Positions 9,426-17,478 of a stretch of DNA of 64,000 nucleotides are shown here, piece after piece. The translations under genes were made by a program, and so were the position numbers. The stretch's first letter is position 1, and the number at the start of each line of letters is the position of its first letter. Where the stretch lies: positions 1-64,000 of the forward strand of contig SEEM01000015.1 of NCBI GenBank assembly GCA_004144595.1. The letters are read 5' to 3'. The stretch is from Hyphomicrobiales bacterium (GTDB lineage: Bacteria; Pseudomonadota; Alphaproteobacteria; Rhizobiales; Beijerinckiaceae). Under the pieces are notes generated by a model. The model was not told the origin of the DNA and did not search any database. It was given only the letters and a program-made list of their open reading frames with translations.

Positions 9426-10973
9426 TCAGGCGGCCCGTTCGCTGGCGTTCACCGCTTCCATGCGGTGCAGGAAGGCGTCGACCGAGGTGGTCAGGGACCC
9501 CGCCACCTCAGCCATGACCTCGGCTGCTTGCCGGGCTTTCTCGATTTCGGTCTTGGTCTCGCCCACGGCGCCGTAGGCTTCTTCGACGCGTTCGGTCGCC
9601 TGGCGGCTGTGGTCCGCGGCGGAATCGATATTGCTCGCCATGGCGGCGGTCGCGGTGCGCTGTTCCTCGACGGCGGAAACGATGGCATGCGTGACGTCAT
9701 GGACGTCGAGCACGGCCTGGCGGATCGCCTCGATCGAACGCGTCACATTGGCGGCCGAGGCCCCGATCGCGCCGATCTTGGTGATGATCTCTTTGCTCGC
9801 GTCCGTCGTCTGTGCAGCAAGGCCCTTGACCTCGGCGGCGACGACGGAGAAGCCGCGGCCGGCCTCGCCGGCGCGTGCCGCCTCGATCGTCGCATTCAGG
9901 GCGAGCAGGTTGGTCCGCCCTGCGATCGCCTGGATCATCTGGACGATGCCAGCGATGCCCTGCATCACGCTGGAGAGATGGGCGATGTCGGTCATGGCGG
10001 TCGCGCTGATCGAAACGGTATCGCTGATCACCGTCCCGGCGCGATAGGTCCGCTCGCCGATCAGGGTGATCGCGTCGTTGAGATGGCCGGTGCTCGCGGC
10101 GATGGCGTCGATCTCGCCGGTCGCGCTCGCCGCGGCGCTGCGGGCCGCCCCGGCCTGGCTGGCGGTCGTTGCCGCCGTGACGGAGAGCGAGGCAGCGCTG
10201 GCGGCGATCCCCTGGGTCTCACGCTCGACGACCTCCTGGAAGCCGGCCATCGATTGGCGGAAGGCTGCCACGACCTCCATCAGCTCGTGATGCCGGCGGC
10301 TGGTCTCGTCGCGTTCGGCGAGAGCGCTGTGCTGGAGCTGGGCGCGTTCCCGGCTGCTCTCGATCGCGGCATTGCGGCCGCGCAGCGCTTCCGCCAGCGT
10401 CTTGCCATAGGCTGTGACGTGGCGGGTCATGAAGACGAGATAGAGCGCGAGCAGCACTGCGACCGTGATGGCCGTTCCGGTCGAAAACTGAGCGAAGGAC
10501 AGGACCGCGGTGGCGCCGAGCGTCAACCCGTAGACGAGCGCCGCATGTGGCACCACGACGAAGCGCGTCATGCCGCTGGCGATCATGCCGGCGATGACGA
10601 AGCCGATCGCAATGTTCTCGCGTGGGTCCATCGTGGGGCCGGCGATCCAGGGCAGGGCGCCCCAGACCAGGCCGAGTATCGGCGCGCGCAGATGCAGGGT
10701 CCGCATCGGCCACGGCGAACGCTCGTACAGGCGGCTGCGCCAGGCTGCGATATCGAGCCCCATCGACAACGAGTAGGTCAGCGTCGCCGCGACCCAGCCG
10801 ATCAGCACGGGCGCGCGGTCGGGCCGCCACAGCATGGCGGCCACGGCGATCACGGCGGCGAAGTTCAGGATCGCGGAGGCCAGTGCGTTCTGCGCGAAGG
10901 TGACGAAGCCTTCGTGCTCGCTATTCACTCGCTCGGCGTCTGCGGTGGGGGAGGGATGAGAAGCGTTCGGCAT
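9426..10973 (-). CDS. Methyl-accepting chemotaxis protein with polytopic membrane sensor
   Basis: A 515-residue receptor. The N-terminal half (about residues 30-185) has around six membrane helices and no periplasmic ligand domain, and no clear HAMP domain follows. The C-terminal half is the MCP signalling coiled coil, with the conserved tip [20 protein letters not shown]. The start is set at the ATG at 10973. A TTG seven codons upstream is possible. Neither has a strong ribosome site. It would signal through CheA/CheW, which are not in this window. The membrane domain may sense a lipophilic or energy-related cue, which is inference only. Confidence 0.9.
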   Translation of the reverse strand: MPNASHPSPTADAERVNSEHEGFVTFAQNALASAILNFAAVIAVAAMLWRPDRAPVLIGWVAATLTYSLSMGLDIAAWRSRLYERSPWPMRTLHLRAPILGLVWGALPWIAGPTMDPRENIAIGFVIAGMIASGMTRFVVVPHAALVYGLTLGATAVLSFAQFSTGTAITVAVLLALYLVFMTRHVTAYGKTLAEALRGRNAAIESSRERAQLQHSALAERDETSRRHHELMEVVAAFRQSMAGFQEVVERETQGIAASAASLSVTAATTASQAGAARSAAASATGEIDAIAASTGHLNDAITLIGERTYRAGTVISDTVSISATAMTDIAHLSSVMQGIAGIVQMIQAIAGRTNLLALNATIEAARAGEAGRGFSVVAAEVKGLAAQTTDASKEIITKIGAIGASAANVTRSIEAIRQAVLDVHDVTHAIVSAVEEQRTATAAMASNIDSAADHSRQATERVEEAYGAVGETKTEIEKARQAAEVMAEVAGSLTTSVDAFLHRMEAVNASERAA

Positions 10974-11104
10974 CGTAAGCTTTTTCGATCGCAACCAGAT
11001 TGCACAGCGTACGTTGAGGATTGGTTGACGATACGGAAAGCCGGGCGTCGGATTTTATTAAGGATTGCGGCAGGCCGCCTCGCCACGGTCCCGGGCCAAG
11101 TCGT

Positions 11105-11129
11105 AACTGATTGCAATATGCAATCAGTT
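11105..11129. promoter_or_regulatory. Perfect 11-bp palindrome upstream of the GST gene (operator candidate)
   Basis: Two perfect 11-base arms, AACTGATTGCA and its reverse complement, are separated by ATA. The centre lies about 54 bases before the GTG start of the glutathione transferase gene. The form fits a dimeric winged-helix repressor site (MarR/HxlR type), but no regulator gene is adjacent. No clear -35/-10 pair could be fixed around it. Confidence 0.6.
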
Positions 11130-11170
11130 TGCGTATGCATGAGCAGCCATACCCAATGCAGGAGGCGCTC

Positions 11171-11830
11171 GTGTCGCTCACGCTCTACGCCCATCCGTTC
11201 TCGTCGTATTGTCAAAAGGTGCTGGTGGCGCTTTACGAGAACGCGACGCCCTTCACCTATCGCAAGCTTGGGCCGGACGATCCTGCAGCAGGGGCCGAAT
11301 GGGCACGGCTCTGGCCGATGAAGCACATGCCGGTGCTCGTCGATGGCGCGACGCCCATCGTCGAGTCGAGCGTCATCATCGAGCATCTCGGCCTGTTTCA
11401 TCCGGGGCCGGTCCAACTGGTGCCGGCCGACGCGAAACAGGCGCTCGGCACCCGCATGATGGACCGCTTCTTCGATAACGACGTGATGACGCCGATGCAG
11501 GCAATCGTCTCCGACCATCTGCGCCCGGCCGACGACCGCGATCCCTACGGCGTTGCCAGGGCGCGCGCCAAGCTGGATGATGCCTATCGCTGGCTCGACG
11601 GGGCGATCGCCGAGCGGCACTGGGCCTGTGGCGACGCGTTCAGCCTGGCCGATTGCGCGGCGGCGCCGTCGCTGTTCTATGCGGACTGGGTTCACGAGAT
11701 CGACGCCAGCTTCGGCCATGTTCGCGCCTATCGGGCCCGCCTGCTGGCGCGACCCTCCTTTGCGCGCGCCGTCGAGGAGGCCCGGCCTTTCCGCAATCTG
11801 TTCCCGCCGGGCGCTCCTGACCGCGATTGA
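11171..11830 (+). CDS. Glutathione S-transferase family protein
   Basis: A 219-residue GST, usual for the soluble class. The thioredoxin-like N-terminal domain (1-78) starts LTLYAHPFSSYCQKVLVALYE and holds the cis-proline motif MPVLVDG with the glutathione-binding VESSVI. The C-terminal helical domain contains FSLADCAAAPSLFY, where the conserved aspartate sits. The start is a GTG at 11171, 5 bases after a perfect AGGAGG. Upstream in-frame starts lie inside the palindrome at 11105-11129 and have no ribosome site. The physiological substrate is unknown. Confidence 0.92.
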   Translation: MSLTLYAHPFSSYCQKVLVALYENATPFTYRKLGPDDPAAGAEWARLWPMKHMPVLVDGATPIVESSVIIEHLGLFHPGPVQLVPADAKQALGTRMMDRFFDNDVMTPMQAIVSDHLRPADDRDPYGVARARAKLDDAYRWLDGAIAERHWACGDAFSLADCAAAPSLFYADWVHEIDASFGHVRAYRARLLARPSFARAVEEARPFRNLFPPGAPDRD

Positions 11831-11933
11831 GGCACGCTCATCCCCGATGGCAGCATGGGGTGGGCGCGTTCCTGCACTGTCGGCAATCGTCGATCGGCGC
11901 TAGAGAAGCGAGACTCAGCGGTTTCAGGTTCCG

Positions 11934-12815
11934 ATGTCCTCGCCTCTCATTCTGCGCGCGATACCGCTGCTCTTCACCTTTCTCTGGTCCACGGGCTGGG
12001 TGGTCGCCGGCTATTCCGCCCGCCATGCCGACGCGCTGACTTTCCTCGTCGTGCGCTTCGCGAGCGCGGCCACGCTGCTGACCTTGATCGCACTCGCGAC
12101 CGGCGCCTCCTGGCCGCGCAGCCGCCGGGCCGTCATCGACGTGGCGATAACCGGCATCCTGCTGCACGGTATCTATCTTGCTGGCGTCTGGTGGGCCGTG
12201 CGTCACGGCCTCCCTGCCGGCATTTCCGGCCTGATCGCAGGTTTGCAGCCGATCCTGACCGCGCTCTTCGCGCCTGCCTTGGTCGGCGAGCGCATCTCGG
12301 GCGTGCGCTGGCTCGGCATCGCCTGCGGCTTCCTCGGTATCGCGCTGGTGCTGGAACCGCAGCTTGCCAATGTCGAGCCGGCCGCACTCTGGGGCATCGC
12401 CGTGCCGATGCTGATCAATATCGCCGGCATGTTCGCGGTGACCGCGGGCTCCTTCTACCAGAAGGCGCGCGTCGTCTCGGGTGACCTGCGCACGATCACC
12501 GCGATCCAGTATGTCGCGGCCGGTCTCGTCGTGCTGCCCTTCGCGGTCGCCTTCGAGCCGATGCGGATCGACTGGAACCTGACCATGCTGCTCGTGCTGG
12601 CCTGGTCGGTGATCGTGCTCTCGATCGGCAGCATCTGGCTCTATCTGTTCATGCTCAGGCGCGGCGAGGTCTCGCGCATCGTCACCTTCCTCTATCTCGT
12701 ACCGGCGCTTGTGGCGGTCGAGGCATGGCTGCTCTTCGGAGAAACGCTGAGCCCGCTCCAGATCGGCGGCATGGCCGTGACGATCCTGGGCGTCGTCCTC
12801 GCCAGCCGCAAATAG
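11934..12815 (+). CDS. EamA/DMT family transporter
   Basis: A 293-residue inner-membrane protein with about ten hydrophobic helices in two EamA repeats (about 5-140 and 150-291). The opening FTFLWSTGWVVAGYSARHADALTF contains the typical WSTGW...P-type start of the first repeat, and GERISGVRWLGIACGFLGIALV ends it. Such carriers export small metabolites or amino acids. The substrate cannot be told. It lies between the GST gene and mcd on the same strand. Confidence 0.88.
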   Translation: MSSPLILRAIPLLFTFLWSTGWVVAGYSARHADALTFLVVRFASAATLLTLIALATGASWPRSRRAVIDVAITGILLHGIYLAGVWWAVRHGLPAGISGLIAGLQPILTALFAPALVGERISGVRWLGIACGFLGIALVLEPQLANVEPAALWGIAVPMLINIAGMFAVTAGSFYQKARVVSGDLRTITAIQYVAAGLVVLPFAVAFEPMRIDWNLTMLLVLAWSVIVLSIGSIWLYLFMLRRGEVSRIVTFLYLVPALVAVEAWLLFGETLSPLQIGGMAVTILGVVLASRK

Positions 12816-12894
12816 GCTTCTCCCCAAAAAGGAGGGTTTCGGTTTCTCCTGAACTCCCCTTATGCTGCGTCGCAACAAAGGGAGGTCTAAGACC

Positions 12895-14571
12895 ATGAGC
12901 GCCAATACGGCCGAAAAGGCTGAGAACCGCACAAATGCGATCCAGCTGATCGCAGCGGCGCTTCCCGGTTTTGAGACCCTGTTCAAGGAAGCCGTTGCCG
13001 CAGTGCGGCAGAAGGTGCTGGTCGACGGCCGTATCTCGTCGGCTCGGCTGGAGGTCGAGCAGCACGCCGCCCACGGCTTGTCCTGGCTTGCGACCTATGT
13101 CGCCGCCTTGCGCGAGCTCAAGGCCTATGGCGAGCGCCTCGAGGCCGAGGGCCGCTACGGCGCCGTCGAGGACTATGCGCTCCGGATCGGTGCCGGCGAA
13201 TACGCCGCCCAAATCTTCGGGGGCATTCCGATGAGCCAGGGCGAGATCCTCCGCCTGCCGGCGCTCGGCCTCTCGCAGAAATCAGTCACCGCCGCCTCGT
13301 CGGATGCTGTCGATGCCCTGATCGCCCACGGCAACACGCCGGAGAACCGCGCTCGCTTCGTCGCCCTGTTCAGCCAGGACCAGGGCGCGGCCAGCGTCGG
13401 CGATACCGGCCTCGACGAGACGCTGGAAGCGATCCGCTCGGAGATGGGCCGTTTCTGCGCCGCCGAAGTGACACCCCACGCCCATGAATGGCATCTGGAG
13501 AATGAATACATCCCGATGCCGGTGGTCGAGAAGATGGCCGAGCTCGGCGTCTTCGGCCTGACCATTCCCGAGGAATTCGGCGGCATGGGTCTGTCGAAGG
13601 TCTCGATGTGCGTCGTCTCGGAGGAGCTGTCGCGCGGCTATATCGGCGTCGGCTCCCTCGGCACCCGCTCCGAAATCGCGGCCGAACTGATCCTCTGCGG
13701 CGGCACGCCCGAGCAGAAGGAGAAGTGGCTACCGAAGATCGCCTCCGGCGAGGTTTTGCCGACGGCAGTCTTCACGGAACCCAATACCGGTTCCGATCTG
13801 GCCTCGCTGCGCACCAGGGCGGTGAAGGAAGGCGATGTCTGGAAGGTCCATGGTAACAAGACCTGGATCACCCATCCCGTCCGTGCCGACATCATGACGC
13901 TGCTGGTGCGCACCGACCCGTCCGAGCCGGGCTACAAGGGCCTCTCGATGCTGATCGCCGAGAAGCCGCGCGGCAGCGATGCCGATCCCTTCCCGGTCGA
14001 GGGGCTGACGGGCGGCGAGATCGAGGTGCTCGGCTATCGCGGCATGAAGGAATACGAGCTCGCCTTCGACGGCTTCGAGGTTAGGGCTGAGAACCTGCTC
14101 GGCGGCGTGCCCGGGCAAGGCTTCAAGCAGCTCATGCAGACCTTCGAGGCGGCCCGCATCCAGACGGCGGCGCGGGCCATCGGCGTGGCGCAATCGGCCT
14201 TCGATCTCGGCTTGCGCTATGCGCAGGAGCGCATCCAGTTCGGCAAGCCGCTGATCGCCTTCCCGCGCGTCGCCGACAAGCTCGCGATGATGGCGGCCGA
14301 AATCCTCATCGCCCGCCAGCTGACCTATTTCGCCGCCCGCGAGAAGGATGCCGACCGGCGCTGCGACCTGGAAGCCGGCATGGCCAAGCTGCTCGGCGCC
14401 CGCGTCGCCTGGGCGGCAGCGGACAACGCCCTGCAGATCCATGGCGGCAACGGCTTCGCGCTGGAATATCCAGTCAGCCGCGTGCTCTGCGACGCCCGCA
14501 TCCTCAACATCTTCGAGGGCGCGGCCGAGATCCAGGCGCAGGTGATCGCGCGCCGGCTGGTCGAGGAATAG
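12895..14571 (+). CDS. mcd: (2S)-methylsuccinyl-CoA dehydrogenase
   Basis: A 558-residue flavoprotein of the acyl-CoA dehydrogenase superfamily. The ordinary dehydrogenase core (about residues 175-558) is preceded by ~170 extra N-terminal residues. This extension and total length are the known mark of Mcd, which oxidises methylsuccinyl-CoA to mesaconyl-CoA in the ethylmalonyl-CoA pathway. The FAD/substrate motifs AVFTEPNTGSDLASL and TWITHPVRAD and the C-terminal IHGGNGFALEYPVSR are intact. The ATG at 12895 follows GGGAGGT with good spacing. Proximity to ccr supports the role. A generic acyl-CoA dehydrogenase is the alternative. Confidence 0.9.
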   Translation: MSANTAEKAENRTNAIQLIAAALPGFETLFKEAVAAVRQKVLVDGRISSARLEVEQHAAHGLSWLATYVAALRELKAYGERLEAEGRYGAVEDYALRIGAGEYAAQIFGGIPMSQGEILRLPALGLSQKSVTAASSDAVDALIAHGNTPENRARFVALFSQDQGAASVGDTGLDETLEAIRSEMGRFCAAEVTPHAHEWHLENEYIPMPVVEKMAELGVFGLTIPEEFGGMGLSKVSMCVVSEELSRGYIGVGSLGTRSEIAAELILCGGTPEQKEKWLPKIASGEVLPTAVFTEPNTGSDLASLRTRAVKEGDVWKVHGNKTWITHPVRADIMTLLVRTDPSEPGYKGLSMLIAEKPRGSDADPFPVEGLTGGEIEVLGYRGMKEYELAFDGFEVRAENLLGGVPGQGFKQLMQTFEAARIQTAARAIGVAQSAFDLGLRYAQERIQFGKPLIAFPRVADKLAMMAAEILIARQLTYFAAREKDADRRCDLEAGMAKLLGARVAWAAADNALQIHGGNGFALEYPVSRVLCDARILNIFEGAAEIQAQVIARRLVEE

Positions 14572-14598
14572 AGCAGTTTCGAGCGAAACGGCCGCCGG

Positions 14599-14664
14599 TT
14601 CGCGTGACGGACCGAAGGTCCGCGTCAGCGAATATGCTGTGGTCGGCGCGGCGGCTTGCCGCGC
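14599..14664. other. Two hairpins between mcd and the SIMPL gene
   Basis: An imperfect hairpin at 14599-14632 pairs GGACC with GGTCC around a GAA loop and continues through TGAC/GTCA and TTCGC/GCGAA with single-base bulges. A second perfect 7-bp hairpin (GCGCGGC/GCCGCGC, loop GGCTT) lies at 14646-14664. Neither is followed by a T-run, so factor-independent termination is doubtful. They may limit read-through from mcd or stabilise its mRNA. Confidence 0.45.
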
Positions 14665-14743
14665 GGCATCGTGATAATTTCGACAAGATGTCCCGGCTCG
14701 GATGCGCCGCCGGCCGATGGAGGCCGGGTCAACAGGAGACATC

Positions 14744-15478
14744 ATGTCGAATAGCCTTGCCTTCGCTCTGGCCGGAACCGTGCTCGTCGGTGCGGCGGCG
14801 TTGCTGTCCGCCCCGGCAACGGCCCAGCAGAACGCGTCGCAGCCTAGCCCGCGCATCAGCGTGACCGGGGAGGGCGAGGTGAATGTCGCGCCGGACATGG
14901 CCATCCTGAACCTCACCGTCCTGCGCGAGGCCGAGACGGCGCGCGCCGCGCTCTCCGCCAATAACGACGCGATGAAGCAGGTGCTTGCCGCGCTGAAGGA
15001 GGCCGGCGTCGCCGAGCGCGATCTGCAGACCTCCGGCCTGAGCATCCAGCCGCGCTACACCCAGCCGACCAAGGACCGCAGCGGCGAGCCGAAGATCGCG
15101 GGCTACAGCGTCAGCAACGCGCTGACCGTCCGGGTTCGCAACCTTGCCGACGCCGGCGGTATCCTCGACAAGGCGGTCGGGCTCGGCGTCAACCAGGGCG
15201 GCGGCATCGCCTTCGTCAAGGACGACATGAGGCCGACCCTGACCGAGGCGCGCAAGCGCGCGGTTGCCGATGCGATGGCGCGCGCCAGGACGCTCGCCGA
15301 GGCGGCCGACGTCAAGCTCGGCAAGATCCTGTCCATCGAGGAGCAGTCGGTCATGGCGCGCCCGATGCCCTATGGCGGCGCCGTGCGCATGGCCGCCAGC
15401 GACGCGGACGTGCCGCTGGCCAGCGGCGAGAACACCTACCGGACGCAGGTCAACGTGATCTTCGAGATCGCGCCCTGA
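14744..15478 (+). CDS. SIMPL domain (DUF541) periplasmic protein
   Basis: A 244-residue exported protein. Residues 1-27 form a Sec signal peptide ending in APATAQQ. The rest is one SIMPL domain, with the opening RISVTGEGEVNVAPDMA, the ETARAALSANNDAM segment and the C-terminal YRTQVNVIFEIAP strand. The ATG at 14744 has AGGAGA 4-5 bases upstream. Family members are periplasmic or envelope-associated, with stress roles reported in some species. The molecular function is not settled. Confidence 0.88.
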   Translation: MSNSLAFALAGTVLVGAAALLSAPATAQQNASQPSPRISVTGEGEVNVAPDMAILNLTVLREAETARAALSANNDAMKQVLAALKEAGVAERDLQTSGLSIQPRYTQPTKDRSGEPKIAGYSVSNALTVRVRNLADAGGILDKAVGLGVNQGGGIAFVKDDMRPTLTEARKRAVADAMARARTLAEAADVKLGKILSIEEQSVMARPMPYGGAVRMAASDADVPLASGENTYRTQVNVIFEIAP

Positions 15479-15487
15479 TATCTAGGC

Positions 15488-16393
15488 TCAAGCGCGCCCG
15501 GCTTGTTCCGGGCGCCGCTTCGCAGCCACTGACATCGGCAGGCTGGTGATGACGACGCCGCACAGCACCCAGAGCCCAGGCAGCAGAATCTCCGTGGGGG
15601 GCAGCTCCGCCAGCAGCAGATAGGCCGCAAACGTGATCAGCGGCACGCGCAGGGTATCGGCGCTGCAAAGCTGGAGCGGGGATGCATGGCGCGAGGCGTT
15701 GGCGAGCGCCGCCTGCGAGACGAAGCCGCCGACGATCAGCGCGAGCACGGCGCCACCGATCACCGCGAGTTCGGGAAGGTCGAAAGCCAGCCGATAAGGC
15801 TGCGATGGCGGCGACCATTGTTCCGGTACGAAGAACCAGAGCAGCAGATAGAGCGGCAATTGGATCGCGTGCATCAGCAGGACGATCGAGAGCGTGCTGC
15901 GCTGGGCCGCGAGCCGTGCCAGCATCAGGTTGGTGGTGGTCAGGATCGCCACGGCACCGATCGCGATGGCAAAGTCGCGGTTCGGGACCGCGTCGAGCCT
16001 GAAGATGAGCAGCCCGATTCCCGTCGCAAGGACAGAGAGACCGAACGCAGGCCCGACGCCGGGCCGGCGGCGCAGGACCAGGAACAGCAGGACGGCAGCG
16101 AAGAGCGGGCCCGAGAACTCGATGGTTGTGACGAGCGCGAGCGGCAGATGTGACAGGCTCCAGATCAGCGCGAGCGAGCCGACGAGATGCAGGACGCTGC
16201 GGACGACATCCTCGCGCAGCTTGGGTGGCAGGACGTTGCGGCGCTGCTCGGCCGCACCCGCCCAGACGGCGGCGGCTGCGATGGCGAGACTGCCCACCGA
16301 GCGCAGGAGCCCGATCTCGATGACGGTGAGATAGCCGGCGAGAAGACGGATGGAGAGGGCGATCGCGAGATAGGACGCCAGATAGGCGCTCAT
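15488..16393 (-). CDS. EamA/DMT family transporter coupled to the carbamoyltransferase-like gene
   Basis: A 301-residue inner-membrane carrier with about ten helices in two EamA units. The start is the ATG at 16393, which overlaps the stop codon of the upstream carbamoyltransferase-like gene (ATGA). The two proteins are therefore probably made together. A longer reading frame extends upstream but would lie inside the neighbour gene. The tight pairing suggests the carrier moves a substrate or product of that enzyme. This is inference. Confidence 0.85.
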   Translation of the reverse strand: MSAYLASYLAIALSIRLLAGYLTVIEIGLLRSVGSLAIAAAAVWAGAAEQRRNVLPPKLREDVVRSVLHLVGSLALIWSLSHLPLALVTTIEFSGPLFAAVLLFLVLRRRPGVGPAFGLSVLATGIGLLIFRLDAVPNRDFAIAIGAVAILTTTNLMLARLAAQRSTLSIVLLMHAIQLPLYLLLWFFVPEQWSPPSQPYRLAFDLPELAVIGGAVLALIVGGFVSQAALANASRHASPLQLCSADTLRVPLITFAAYLLLAELPPTEILLPGLWVLCGVVITSLPMSVAAKRRPEQAGRA

Positions 16394-17430
16394 CCACCCG
16401 AGGAAGGCCGGAAAGCCTCGGTTTGTCCCGTCCAGGGGATGCCCAGCAACATGCGCTCCAGGATGGCCATTCGCATCGGCACGGATAGCTGGACCTGGCG
16501 GAAATAGCCCGCGTTCGGGAGGCTGTCGCATGAGGTGTCGAGCTCCGAAAAGCGCGGAAGAGGGTTGAGGATCAGCGTATCCGAACGGGCATCCAGGACC
16601 TTGCGGGCAGTCAGGGTGAAGGGCTCGCTCTCTTTTTCCTTGTCGACGGCCTCGCTGCCGAGCGAGGCGTGGGCGAATTTGCTCATGTCCTGCATCTGGA
16701 TGCTGAGCACGTCATGATCGAGCGTGTGGCGGATGTCGTGGACGAGGCCGACCTGCGTGCCGAGATCGGCGAGCACGGTCATCGCCTCGCGCATTGCCGG
16801 GTTGATCGGCGTATCCGGCAGGCAGCATAGCGTGAAGCGCTTCGGCGGGGAGAGGCGCAGCATCTTCACGAACGAGATCGCAAAACGCGCCCGCGAGTCG
16901 CTCGACAGGGCGATGCTGAGTTGCTCGATCGCGCCGCGCATCTGCCGGATCGCGAAGATGTCGACCAGCGCCTGGGTCGGGTGTTCGTCGGCGCCGTTGC
17001 CGGCATTGATCACCGGCAGATAGCTCAGGCGCCCGACCCGATACGGCATGTCCTCCATATGCGAGCGCACGATGAGCAGGTCGCTGTAGAGCTCGACCGT
17101 GTGGATATGGTCCTCGATCGACTCGCCCGTTTCGCTGCCCATCCGGCTGCGGTCGGTGTCATAGGCGTCGATCGACTGGTGGCCGAGCCGTGCGGCCGCG
17201 GTCTGGAAGCCGAGGCGGGTGCGCGTGCTGCGCTGGTCGAACAGGGTGGCGACCACTTTCGGCCGGCGCCGCGGGGCCGGCGGCTGCTCGGGCAGGGGCA
17301 GGCCGGCCTTTTCCAGCTCCTCCTCGTGCAGATGCCGCTGGGCACGCTCGATGATGTCGTCCAGATCGAAGCGCGAGACGGCGTCGGCGCTCAGCAGATC
17401 CTTCCCGCTCGGATAGTTCGGGCGTTGCAT
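16390..17430 (-). CDS. Aspartate/ornithine carbamoyltransferase family protein, divergent
   Basis: A 346-residue member of the carbamoyltransferase fold. The carbamoyl-phosphate motif STRTR (residues 68-72), the histidine motif EHPTQALVDI (149-158) and the NPLPRFSELD loop (289-298) are present. Two sites of true aspartate carbamoyltransferase look altered. The lysine of the 80s loop is replaced (GSETGES at 98-104). The aspartate-binding QxxR motif is not evident (QMQDMSK at 245-251). Length is about 30 residues above typical PyrB. No pyrC neighbour is present. It may act on another amino group acceptor, or be a non-pyrimidine paralogue. I withhold the symbol pyrB. Confidence 0.8.
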   Translation of the reverse strand: MQRPNYPSGKDLLSADAVSRFDLDDIIERAQRHLHEEELEKAGLPLPEQPPAPRRRPKVVATLFDQRSTRTRLGFQTAAARLGHQSIDAYDTDRSRMGSETGESIEDHIHTVELYSDLLIVRSHMEDMPYRVGRLSYLPVINAGNGADEHPTQALVDIFAIRQMRGAIEQLSIALSSDSRARFAISFVKMLRLSPPKRFTLCCLPDTPINPAMREAMTVLADLGTQVGLVHDIRHTLDHDVLSIQMQDMSKFAHASLGSEAVDKEKESEPFTLTARKVLDARSDTLILNPLPRFSELDTSCDSLPNAGYFRQVQLSVPMRMAILERMLLGIPWTGQTEAFRPSSGG

Positions 17431-17478
17431 CAGCAGCCTCTGGGCCTCCGGCTCGCGCGGTCGTCTGCGTCCGGGGCG

